This document shows, piece by piece, positions 12,598-26,280 of a stretch of 64,000 nucleotides of DNA. The translations under genes were made by a program, and so were the position numbers. The notes under the pieces were generated by a model. The model saw only the letters and a program-made list of their open reading frames with translations, searched no databases and was not told the origin of the DNA. Every line of letters begins with the position of its first letter. Within the stretch, counting starts at the first letter, position 1. The stretch lies in NCBI GenBank assembly GCA_024509875.1, contig JAMPIV010004263.1, positions 124,001-188,000 of the forward strand, read 5' to 3'. This DNA is from Oreohelix idahoensis (taxonomy: Eukaryota > Mollusca > Gastropoda > Stylommatophora > Oreohelicidae).

Positions 12598-12741
12598 AGA
12601 CGACGGTGGACCCAGGAGATCACAGAGAGTCTGAACTTGTCTTTGGCTGATGCAGGTCGACTTGCCCAGAATCGTGATGCGTTCTGAGCAGCTGTAATGG
12701 AGACAACGTTCTGGAAAGAATACGTCACATGATGATGATCA
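12598..12741 (+). pseudogene. LINE-A last C-terminal codons and 3' tail
   Basis: The short frame encodes RRRWTQEITESLNLSLADAG and RLAQNRDAF, the C-terminal motif seen after the GH(I/V) segment in APE-type LINEs, up to a TGA at 12685-12687. A short ATGATGATGAT tail ends near 12741. It completes the protein that stops at 4363. Confidence 0.65.
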
Positions 12742-12744
12742 GTG

Positions 12745-14030
12745 CCAAGAAAAATATTAAACAGGATTATCCTTGAGAGATTAAAAGAGTCCATAGACAA
12801 GAAATTCAGAGATGAACAAGCAGGTTTTCGACAAAATAGATCATATACAGAGCAGATAGCCACTTTGAGAATAATAGTTGAACAAAGTCTGGAATGGAAT
12901 TCACCACTATACATCTGATTTGTGGACTATTAATAGGCATTTGACGGTGTAGACAGAGAATCACTTTGGAAATTGATGAGGCATTATGGAGTTCACCTGA
13001 AGATCATTAATGTTAATAAAGAAAACATATGAAGACATGACATGCAGAGTTCTTCATGAAGGACAGCTTACAAAACCGTTTGGGATAAGAACAGGAGTGG
13101 GACAGGGATGCCTCTTCTCTCAATTTCTGTTCTTACTAGCAATAGACTGGGTTATGGGATCGTCGACAACACACAACAGAAACGGAATCCAGTGGACTCT
13201 GACTAAGCAGTTGGATGATCTGGATTTTGTCGTTGACTTGGCTCTTCTGTCCCATAACCGTAATCAGATGCAGGACAAATTGAAAACACTCGATGAGAGG
13301 TCACAGCAATTGAGTCTGAAAATACACAGGGAACAGACAAAAATATTGAGAATAAATGCAAGTAATGATAACAGGGTTGAACTTGAAGAAACTCCAATTC
13401 AAGATGTAGAATCGTACACATATCTTGGCAGCAATATAGACACAGTTGGAGGGACAGACAGTGATATCAAAATAAGAATACAAAAAGCAAGAGGAGCTGT
13501 CATTGTATTGGAAAATATATGGTGATCAAGAGAAATCGGATCCAACATGAAAATAAGAATCTTCAACTCAAATGTGAAGTCAATCCTATTGTATGGCTCT
13601 GTGACATGGAGAACAACAAAGACAACAACCAAAAAGCTACAGACTTTCATAAATGGGTGCTTGCGTAAAACAGAAGGACTAAAATGGTATGACAAGGTTA
13701 CCAACGTGGAACTGATGACAAGAACTAGACAAGTGCCAGTGGAACAATAGATGAGAAGAAGACGATGGCGATGGATAGGACACATATTGATGAAACCTGT
13801 TTATAGCATTACAAGGCAGTCCTTGTTCTGGAACCCCCAGGGCAAGAGAGGCAGAGGTAGACCAAGAAGCACACGGAGAAGAGAGCTGGAAACAGAGGTG
13901 AAAATGATGAGGAGAACGTGGAAAAAACTTGAGATGATAGCACGTGACAGGAGGACTTGGCATGTGTTTGTTGAAAGCATATGCTCCTTTGGAATTGGAG
14001 GGTTATGAATGAAGCACTGAACCAAACTAT
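12745..14030 (+). pseudogene. LINE-B: 5'-truncated RT and C-terminal region
   Basis: A second LINE starts abruptly in RT at about 12745 (KILNRIILERLKES, DEQAGFRQNRSYTEQI) and continues through FVDY..AFDGVDRESLWKLM, the DWVMGSST segment, a decayed active site (DDLDFVVDLALL where YADD or FADD is expected), YTYLGSNIDTVGG, LLYGSVTW and C-terminal RRRRWRWIGHIL...GKRGRGRPRSTRRR. Stops at 12918 and 13523 and several frame changes show decay. The DWVM segment and the WIGH(I/V)L-GKR(G/K)RGRP ending also occur in the minus-strand fragments at 57930-59430, so the family is repeated in the window. I do not assign a clade. Confidence 0.75.
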
Positions 14031-14216
14031 GAGTTTCGTCGTCTTGTAAGTATCTGTTAGCGTAAGTTTACCATTTAACCCATTGTTAACAATAACACTA
14101 GGAGACACCTAACAGATTAAACATCTGTTAACTTCAGCGATAGACGGCGCTATATTAGCACTGAATTACTTTACTAAGGGGAAGTCACCAAAAATAATTC
14201 AAGTCACGCAGATTTC

Positions 14217-14218
<2 letters not shown>

Positions 14219-14303
<85 letters not shown>
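14219..14303. repeat. (AT)n microsatellite
   Basis: An uninterrupted run of about 85 bases. A shorter run lies at 14391-14404. It abuts the 3' tail of a truncated LINE-C copy. Confidence 0.98.
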
Positions 14304-14304
<1 letters not shown>

Positions 14305-14390
14305 TTACTTACTTACTTAGTCGTTCCCCTTCTACCGTGAGGTGTACAGGTTTGGAAGAGAGAGCGCCAGACTATCCTATCGGCTGTGAA
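14304..14390 (-). mobile_element. LINE-C 3' stub
   Basis: About 85 bases match the 3' end of LINE-C at 15768-15850, including the (ACTT)n tail (AAGT on the minus strand) and the GTCGTTCCCCTTCTACC block. This is a severely 5'-truncated insertion. The tail joins directly to the (AT)n run. Confidence 0.75.
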
Positions 14391-14404
14391 ATATATATAT
14401 ATAT

Positions 14405-18505
<4,101 letters not shown>

Positions 18506-18753
18506 CTGAAGCACATTAAAAACGCACCACTATTATATATACTGATGCCGAGAAGCTGGAAAAAAGTGTGGGAATGGATTTTCCCCGTGTTTGTCATGAG
18601 GTAGAGAGCGAATGGCTGCTGGAATGGAAAGTGCATGATTCAACCCACGGGTTTGTGTACAGACTACATGAAAACAATAAAAGTTACACGTGCAACACAA
18701 TTCCCAACAGCTATGACCCTGAAAATGTGTACGCGTTCTGGCAGTATACTCGG

Positions 18754-18760
18754 TATAAAA
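18754..18760 (+). promoter_or_regulatory. TATA box of the Tc1 transposase
   Basis: TATAAAA lies 39 bases upstream of the proposed ATG at 18799. A start site 25-30 bases downstream would give a very short leader and supports that ATG over the in-frame ATG at 18568. Confidence 0.55.
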
Positions 18761-18798
18761 AGGCCGTTGAGACAAAACACCCAGTACATGTGCTTCAA

Positions 18799-19812
18799 AT
18801 GCCACGACTATCTGAAAACAATCGCCAACGAGCCATTGGTATGTTGGAGACCGGAATGAGCTCGCGAGCCATTGCCAGAAGGATGAATTGCCACCACAGC
18901 ACTATTGTACATCTCAATGAACGTTACGGAACCACTGGCAGTGCCCGGGATAGACTTCAGAGTGGCCAACCACGAGTTACTACCCCTGCGCAAGATCGTC
19001 ATATTGTGCTGAGTCACCTAAGGAATCGTTCTCTCCCGGCAAGTCAAACAGCAAGAGCACTAGTGGGTAGACGTGGGCAAGCCTCTCGAATTACAGTCAT
19101 ACGACGACTCAGAGATACAGACCTTACTGCAAGACGACCTTATGTTGGGCCAAACTTGACTTACAGACATCGTCAGCAGGGCCTACAATGGGCAGAGCAA
19201 CATGTCAGATGGACTAGACTGCAGTGGAATGCTGTCCTATTCACAGACGAGAGCAGATTCAACATATCCTTTGCTGATGGACGTATGCGGATTTGGCGAC
19301 GGTGTGGAGAGCGCTTTGCAGATTGCTATGTTCGTCAGCACAACCGATTTGGTGGTGGCAGTATTCACATTTGGGGAGGATTCAGTTTTCACCATCCCTT
19401 GCCTCTTCACGTCTTCCGTGGAAATGTTAATGCTGTGACATATCGAGATGAGGTTCTGGATGCATTGGTTGCTCCTGCGTTCACAAATTATCCAGACTTG
19501 CAGCTTCTCCAGCAGGATAACGCACGTGCGCACACCGCATGCATTACGCAGCAATATCTACAGCAGCAGAACATTGTGACGATTGATTGGCTTGCCCTAT
19601 CACCAGACATGTCCCCTATAGAACATCTGTGGGACGAGCTTGGACGCAGAGTCTACAGGCAAGGTTCTCAAACTAATCTGCAACAGCTCGAAGCTTCTCT
19701 TACACGTGAATGGGACTTGATTCCCCGGAATTTCCTTCAGAGACTTGTGCGTTCCATGCGGAGCCGCTGCCAAGCTTGTTTGCAAGCACACGATGGGCAT
19801 ACCAGATACTGA
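18799..19812 (+). CDS. Tc1-like transposase, intact DD34E
   Basis: 337 codons, a normal length for Tc1 transposases. The protein starts MPRLSENNRQRAIGMLETGM with a two-part helix-turn-helix DNA-binding region (SSRAIARRMNCHHSTI and LPASQTARALVG) joined by GQPRVTTP. Catalytic residues are Asp in LFTDESRF, Asp in LLQQDNARAHTA and Glu in SPIEHLWDELGRR. The last two are 34 residues apart (DD34E). It binds the terminal repeats and catalyses cut-and-paste transposition into TA. The frame is open 77 codons further upstream to 18568, but the upstream part has no family resemblance and contains the TATA box. No stop or frameshift is visible. Confidence 0.95.
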   Translation: MPRLSENNRQRAIGMLETGMSSRAIARRMNCHHSTIVHLNERYGTTGSARDRLQSGQPRVTTPAQDRHIVLSHLRNRSLPASQTARALVGRRGQASRITVIRRLRDTDLTARRPYVGPNLTYRHRQQGLQWAEQHVRWTRLQWNAVLFTDESRFNISFADGRMRIWRRCGERFADCYVRQHNRFGGGSIHIWGGFSFHHPLPLHVFRGNVNAVTYRDEVLDALVAPAFTNYPDLQLLQQDNARAHTACITQQYLQQQNIVTIDWLALSPDMSPIEHLWDELGRRVYRQGSQTNLQQLEASLTREWDLIPRNFLQRLVRSMRSRCQACLQAHDGHTRY

Positions 19813-19939
19813 GGATAGTGTGAATGAATTTTTTTATTGGTTGCATTTTTGGGTTTCTCCCTTGCCTGCACAGAATGCAATGAATTTCATAACAATCAAA
19901 TGTACAAATTAATGACCAGCATGGATTCATAGGAAAATG

Positions 19940-19945
19940 AATAAA
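19940..19945 (+). terminator. AATAAA polyadenylation signal of the Tc1 transposase
   Basis: AATAAA about 130 bases after the stop codon and inside the right terminal repeat. Confidence 0.5.
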
Positions 19946-20126
19946 GATTCCAAATATGTAAACGTGTAAACACTTATATTTACATTTCACGCTCTGTTCC
20001 TGGATTATACAGGTGGTGCGTTTTTAATGTGCTTCTGTATATAATCTTTATGCCACGTCAAATTTAATCTGGTGTGTGCTTTAAACACTCCTGTCGGCAC
20101 ATTCGCAGTTTATCTCCGGATTATCC

Positions 20127-20411
20127 TGGGGAGCCGCGCTGGTGTAATGGCTTCGGCGTTGTACTGGCGATCAGGTGTTCATGGTTCAAACCCGGGCGTC
20201 GGCGTTTGAAGAAATGTTTACGGCCGGAAATTTGACTGAATAGCCTGAACGGCTCCTGTGATAAACCCTCTGTGGATGGGAAGGAGCTTCGCTCCAGACC
20301 GGGTTGGAAGGAAAGTCCTCAGGTTCCCCAGCCTCGCAATGACATGTCATTGGGCCGAAGGGCTAAAAGCCCAAGTGCCGCTGGTTAAGGGAAAAAAAAA
20401 AAAAAAAAAAA
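20127..20411 (+). mobile_element. tRNA-derived SINE with target-site duplication
   Basis: A 285-bp element. The head resembles a tRNA with an A box (around 20139-20157, GCTGGTGTAATGGCTTCGG) and a B box GGTTCAAACCC (20183-20193), the internal RNA polymerase III promoter. A body with paired GGAGCTTCGCTCC and a 3' poly(A) run (20392-20411) follow. Flanking direct repeats of 14 bases, TCTCCGGATTATCC (20113-20126) and TCTTCGGATTATCC (20412-20425), differ at one base. It has no coding capacity and depends on a partner LINE. I do not recognise the SINE family. Confidence 0.88.
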
Positions 20412-20425
20412 TCTTCGGATTATCC

Positions 20426-21190
20426 AAACAGGAAAACAGACCAACCTGACTTAAAGCAAATATTGCCCTGTTTAACGCTTACACTGCTATTGTGAATCAA
20501 GACGTTCTTTCTGGGAAGATACATAATAAAAAGTGAGTTGGGGACATGGTCATGCAATTAATTGCCACAACATAAATTTGTTGCCTGATAAGTTGTTCGT
20601 TTGCACAGGACGTGTCGGAAAATATCATTCTGATGACATATTAAGACATGAACAGGTGAGATAACGAATTTGATTTTTGGAGCACGAAAATGGTGTGATC
20701 GTTCCTCGCTAGCTTTTGATATAATGGATAATTACAAGAAAATGAAGTCTTCATATAGATTATTCGTAATAGATCTATGCAGTAGTGAGTGTAAACACGA
20801 TCAACGGAAGAGACAAAACCTTATAGTGGGAGATAGATCCCTACCACAATCAGCAAGTTATTTATTATTTAAAATACAACAACTATGATAGGACTAGCAA
20901 TTTAGATACGCGGACCTAGTGTTGCCTAAAATATACAACATTTTTATGATTACTTTACTGATAACTCAACTCGTCAAGAAGATTATTCAGGCAAGCCAGG
21001 ATAAGAATAGAATCAGGATTCCACTTTAAAGGACCGGACAACGTATTTGAGCATATTCTGGGCGTAGACAGTAACAAAATTCTACCTTCACTAATGCAGA
21101 AAGCCCGGAATCCCAGGAACTTTAATACTAAATAGTAGTGGCATTCTATGGTAAAGTAATACCTCAGACCCCATCTAAGAGTAATCTTAA
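20426..21190. other. Non-coding spacer
   Basis: No gene or repeat is recognised between the SINE and the left target-site duplication of element D. Short frames here have no recognisable content. Confidence 0.5.
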
Positions 21191-21195
21191 TCAAG

Positions 21196-22562
21196 TGTCG
21201 CGAGAGATTCAGATGTATTAAAATGAAGGCTATCCTGGACAAATAGATGTATCAGATGATACCAGGATAGTGCCAGATAAGAGACTGGTCTTAAAAGAAA
21301 TACCCCGTTCTCTGAAAAGTGTAAGGGTGTATCGACATCAAAGTGGGGTCAAGCTATGTAAATCTACAGGAATGATGATAGTGTTGGGTCCTGAAGATCT
21401 ATCTGCTACCTCTCCAGATCCAACAATGAGAAATAATTATTTATTTGTTTGTGTGGTAAATTATCTAGGGGTAAATTAAATTAGTTATATGTAATAACTA
21501 ACAAACAGAACATTAACTTAATTACAATAATTAAGTAAGACTGGATGAAATTATTTACAATTTATTGTTCCTAAAACTGTTTTCTTCTGGTTAGAAAAAC
21601 TTAAAATCAGTTTAACAGGTATTTACAAAAGGAAATACATAATTTGGAATGTTCTCCATAAAAAAAGCAAAAATATGCTTTTATATTTATTTATGTTAGT
21701 AATTAAAGTTCATTCACTAGCTCACAATCTTGGTATCAACGTCCCTGGCTGGTAACTTAACAGGAGTTGAATATGGTCCTCTGTGAATCATCATATATAA
21801 TGTTGCTTTCTATAATAAGTCTGTATTATAATAGTTTTACTTTGAGTCTTTAATACTATTATTTTCTTTATTCTAGTTTTTTTTTTAGTATTACTGGATC
21901 ATCTGAACAGTGGATCTATGTGTTCACTTAACTTAATTGTAGTCTGAGACACCTCCAATCCTGGCTGGGTTCGCACAGAATATGAACTCCATTCTGGGAT
22001 ATGTAGCTTTCGTTCCAGTTTTAGGAGGAACAGTTCACCACCATGATTCCTCTCAAGTGGATGTCTCATGAACTTGCAATATTACCAGTACAAAACCTGG
22101 AATGAAAAGACATTCGCAAAACTTGTAGGGTCCATTAATTTTTCCCTACATACAGACAACATCACGTACAAACATTAAATCAGTCACAGGACAGTTACCT
22201 CAATACCTCACAGCCAGTTCAATTTTGTGTACTCATTTCCTTAATACATAGTATGTTAGATCCATTCGTCCATGATTGTCTTCCATACAATAATCAGGTT
22301 AAGTACAAAATAGTAAGTAACATCTTGATTACATCATATTAATATATCCTGGCATTCTATCTTATGTTCTTGAACAGTGTGTCGTTCCAGAAGGAAATAC
22401 TCATTCAAATACCCTAATAGACTTACAGTCGTACTTGTGCCATAATTTGCAAATATCCTACACTATTTCCATTTCTGGCCTGTCGTCTATAAAACTACAC
22501 ACGTTTGTAAGTAAATCCGTTACACATTTGGCCTATTTTTTCCTTTTAACACATCAGCGAAC
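21196..22562 (-). repeat. 3' LTR of element D, distal piece
   Basis: Matches 53235 onward with scattered differences. It is interrupted at 22562, where element C begins after the TSD CGAAC (22558-22562). Confidence 0.88.
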
Positions 22563-25027
22563 TGTGATGATGTCCGAGATTTCACCGCTCGATATAGATA
22601 TATAAATATATAGTGTTTATAAGTGTAAAAATAACATAGGAATAAAATAGCGAAGTAATGGAGAACGCTGTCTCCTACGCCGCAAGTCAGTGCTAAGATT
22701 TTATGCCTCGACCTTAAGACACTAACGTAACATATTTTGACACAAAACCAAAGCCTAGTTGTTCCGAGAAGATAGTAAGACAGAAACGGGGAAAGAATAA
22801 AAGGAAGCATAAGAGGGAGAGAGAAAATGCTACACTTCGACACGCGTTTGGTTCTGCTTGGTCGTCGCAAGCCGAGCAGACGATAATGCATGCCGATATC
22901 GTGGCTTGTTTCAAAAATACTATAGAAAAACCCCTTTTTCTGTAACGCAGACGCGAATGTATATTACCACACTGATTGGTCGCGAGACAACCAAAACACA
23001 TACACACACGTATTTCAAGCGAAAAAAGTAGTGCAATTGTAGCGTACAGACAGCACATTGTCGCTTTTGTGACGTATTACTACAAGCGTTGTCTCGTAAT
23101 GAATGAGAGCGACAGTTTAAAGAAAAGAAAAAAATTACGATTAACGTGGAATGTTTTGAAAAAATACAGTATGGAACGGAGAAGGGAAGGAGCAGAGTTG
23201 GTGGTACTACGAGTTAGTGTTTACAAATTTGAATTGGCAAGGTAGAAAAATATGTTAGTTGAGGAAATGAAGAATAAAAACGATAATATTGAATATAATG
23301 AATACAAGAATAAAAATTTAATCACTGTGTGACAGGTAACAACAGGATCACTAATTATTGGTCAGAGTTATAAACTGGTAGGAACTAACCGAGATATTGA
23401 CGAAAACAGATGGACGAACAGACTTGAATCTTTCTCAGTTTGCCCTGTGGTGGGGATAAGGGGGAAGTTAGTCCTAGATTTGAAAATTTAGTTCGAGTTT
23501 AAATATAAGGACGCTAAAAGCCAAACGGTACCTGATTGGCTGTAGCCTAATATACTAAGGGAGGAATAAAACTAATTGATAATAGTGTTCGGGGCCACTT
23601 GTGATAGAGATTTTCGACACTAAAGTTGTTTAAAAGCAAGATAACAGTACTGTCTTGGCTTAGCTGTTCTGCACCAGCAAGAGATCTGGAGTTGACCATA
23701 TTATCTCAATTCAAACTTTTAGTGTTTAATATTTCTCTGATGCGGTAAGAAAGAAAACCTTTATATTATAATTATTATTATCATTATGTATATATATTAT
23801 TGAATTTGTATGAAAATTATGTGGGGAAAAGGTTATCTAGAGTGAAGCCAACATCAAACTTTGTGTTGTTTCACAGAGTTGTTAAGAAATATAGTAATAG
23901 GTTGTAGAAAAGCCCGACAGGTTTTCTGACACTTTGGGAGAAAATAAAATTAAATAGTAATGGGGAAATTGGTGAACAGTATTGTGACATAAGACCAGGA
24001 AAACCACTGGCCGTCTTCTTCAGCAAGTCACCGTCTTTGTACATGACTTGATATTATTAACTTAAAATGTTTCCTTTGTCAAGGAAGGTGTCAAACTGTA
24101 GTTTGAAGTTTATTTGACCATGAACGGGGTAACAAACCAATTAAGAACGTTAACTAATTGTGTAGTTACCATGCTGAATCTGAATGAATTAAAATGTTTA
24201 GTTAGGGAAAGAGAGAGTATATCAGAGGGTTATGTAGGCCGCATTTATATTGTTCAAGGGTTTCATCGTTGAATCGAACTGAGCCCAGGTCAACTGAGAT
24301 CTGAATATTCTTCTGCATTATAAAGAAGTGAGGCAGCATCAACTGTATGCCTCCCTGTTCTCTTTCAAGATCAGAATCCTGACTTGGTAGTGGAAGCTGG
24401 TGATGCGACTATACCTCATCCTGTACATCAGAAGCCACAAAGTTAAGCCAGTGTCTGCAGGCATTTGATAGATGAAACAAAAAATTACTCTCATTTCCCA
24501 AGTGTTTAATAAATATTCAGATTGTGATGAACTTAGACGTTCTTCCTAACAGTACCCACTCATAGGAGCTATAGTACAGTGACATTGTCCCAGATTGACA
24601 CATGTAATTAAATTTGTGAACAATAATATATACAGTTATAAATTGAATATTGTGATGTAAATATTTTGATTGATCATTTTGATTTTCAATTCCAGTATAC
24701 ACAAAATTGTGATACTAGAACAATAAATTGTAAAAAATTAATTCACATTTAAACTTACTCTGGATTTTGTCAATTACTTTTCCTATAGTATTAGGTGTAT
24801 TTGTTTTCACATTATTACATCACATTTTACATTACCCTAGACATTAGACGTAGCTATCAGACATACTAGTCAAGAATAAGTCTGAATGAGATCATAAGGT
24901 GGTAGCAGAAAGGCACTCTGAAAACTCACCCTAATAATTGTTAGATTCAGGGGCCTTCACAGCTGACCTCATTCAGTACAATAGAAATACATAACAACAA
25001 CAAGTCATAACATCTGAATCCACCACA
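22563..25027 (+). repeat. 5' LTR of element C
   Basis: About 2.46 kb, a direct repeat of 38346-40868 with scattered substitutions. It has only a short TA-rich stretch (about 22590-22613) where the 3' LTR carries a long (TA)n run. Antisense open frames in both LTRs (for example 22520-22891) look incidental. Confidence 0.9.
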
Positions 25028-25030
25028 TAT

Positions 25031-25056
25031 ATTGGGGTCTCCTGTTCCGGGATTTT
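25031..25056 (+). promoter_or_regulatory. Candidate primer-binding site of element C
   Basis: Four bases after the LTR end the sequence reads TTGGGGTCTCC..TTCCGGGATTT. Element D (minus strand, just below 53235) has the related TTTGGGGTCC..TTCCGGGATTT at the same place. A TGG start near the LTR is typical of a tRNA primer site, but I could not match it to a tRNA. Similar TTGG...CCGGGATTTTAA units recur to about 25110. Confidence 0.45.
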
Positions 25057-25261
25057 AACTTATCACACATATTGGATATCTCGCTCCCGGGATTTTAAAC
25101 TTCTCCTAGTAATTATATTGGGTCGTTTTGTCCAGTAATTTTAAAATATAAAATTCAAAATAATGTTATAGTGGTTTGAGATATCAGTGCCTAGTGTTTT
25201 GTGTTTAGGTTGGTTAATTAGTTAAGTTAGTTTGATAACACTGACTATTATTAAAAATACA

Positions 25262-26280
25262 ATGGCAGACTTGGCCAAGTTTAGGCTGCAAGGGACATGG
25301 GGATGGAAAGTCAAGGTCTGATTGCCTATGTAACAGAAGAGTGTGATAAGTTTATTGCCCGAGAAGATAAGAGGCTAGCTGAAGAAAGAAAGTTAGAGGC
25401 TGATAGATTAGCGGAGGAGAATAGAATTTTATTAGAAGATGCTAGGGAACTTAAGAAGTTAGAGGCTGAGAGGGAGGCTGAGATCAAGAGACTGCAGTTA
25501 GAGGAGAAGAAATTAGGGGCAGAGAAAGAGGCTAAGAGGTTGGAGGCTGAAAAGGAGAAAGAAGAAAGGAGACTTGAGGCTGAAAGGGAAGACAAGAGAT
25601 TGGCTGCAGAACGGGATTCTGACGATAAAAGACTCCAAAGGGAACATGAGCTACGATTAAGGGAGTTAGAATTACAAGGCCATGCTCCTGAAAATGGAAC
25701 TAGCCCATCCACTTCTGACTCTGCTGCAAGCTAGGTAGCCTCCTCATCAGCCATGAGGTTTCATTTAGACCCCTTTGTAGAAAAAGAGGATGATATTGAG
25801 TCCTTCCTCTCTATATTTGAGGCACTAGCTACCGTGTATGGGCTAGAAAAAGAAAGATGGAGTAGGAAGTTATCACAGGGGCTTAGGGGAACCTCTTATG
25901 AGGTATTTGCCAAACTGAGCAAAGACGACCAAGACGACTATGACATTCTTAAGCAAGCTCTTCTAGTTAGATATGAGAAGAACAGTGAATTTTATAGGAA
26001 AAAGTTTAGAAATGCCAAATTGTTGACTGGGGAGACTTATCACCAGTTCTCTGCACGCCTGGAGACATACCTGGAGAAATGGACTGCTCTGGGGAAAACC
26101 CAAGATTTAAGGGAAATGATAATGACTGAGCAGTTAAGAGAGTCCATGGCTCCAGACCTGAGAAAATTTCTCACGGAACAGGGTGCTGAGAGGCTGGGGG
26201 AGATCTTAAATGTGGCTGAAAGATATCAGGCAGCCCAGTCTGAGATGGCAGGCATAAAGAAGAAGCCTATTGACCATAAT
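25262..26280 (+). pseudogene. Element C Gag, N-terminal coiled coil and capsid
   Basis: It starts at ATG 25262 (MADLAKFR, shared with element D) but changes frame within about 35 bases. The main frame is 25297-26301. It encodes a long Glu/Lys/Arg-rich coiled coil (EAEREAEIKRLQLEEKK-type repeats), a Ser/Thr linker interrupted by TAG 25732-25734, and a capsid-like domain with FHLDPFVEKEDDIESFL, KLSQGLRGTSYEVF and ETYHQFSARLETYLEKW. The LINE insertion at 26281 cuts it. Coding resumes at 28438 in the nucleocapsid. It would form the particle shell and bind RNA. Confidence 0.8.

Larger units (their letters stand above)
1..12741 (+). mobile_element. LINE-A: RTE/BovB-like non-LTR retrotransposon, split into three pieces
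   Basis: Three collinear pieces form one degraded LINE: 1-1783 (5' part and endonuclease), 2952-4363 (reverse transcriptase and C-terminal part) and 12598-12741 (the last C-terminal codons and 3' tail). The gaps are a probable solo LTR and LTR element A. The C-terminal protein motif GHIKRHNSLEKTV...RKRGRGR stops at 4363 and its expected continuation RRRWTQEITESL starts at 12598, which ties the outer pieces together. The 3' end has a short ATGATGATG tail, a type of simple tail common in RTE LINEs. The endonuclease most resembles BovB/RTE endonucleases, often annotated in invertebrates as craniofacial development protein 2-like. Clade placement is from recognition and not from a tree. Confidence 0.75.
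18506..20037 (+). mobile_element. Tc1-family DNA transposon, structurally complete
   Basis: A 1532-bp element with 25-base terminal inverted repeats (18506-18530 and 20013-20037) that differ only at the second base (CTGAAGCAC versus CAGAAGCAC), flanked by TA on both sides (18504-18505 and 20038-20039). It contains one uninterrupted transposase frame, a TATA box and an AATAAA signal, so all parts needed for an autonomous element appear present. Confidence 0.93.

Noticed and set aside
20127..20200. Functional tRNA gene
   Set aside because: A and B boxes are present but no full cloverleaf is evident, and a SINE body, poly(A) and TSD follow.
21270..21479. 69-codon frame conserved at 53309-53518
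   Set aside because: It is in both LTRs of D on the opposite strand. Conservation reflects common origin and not coding selection.
22520..22891. 123-codon minus-strand open frame, repeated at 38358-38738
   Set aside because: It lies in both LTRs of element C, so its repetition comes from LTR duplication. It has no recognisable domain and is antisense to the element.
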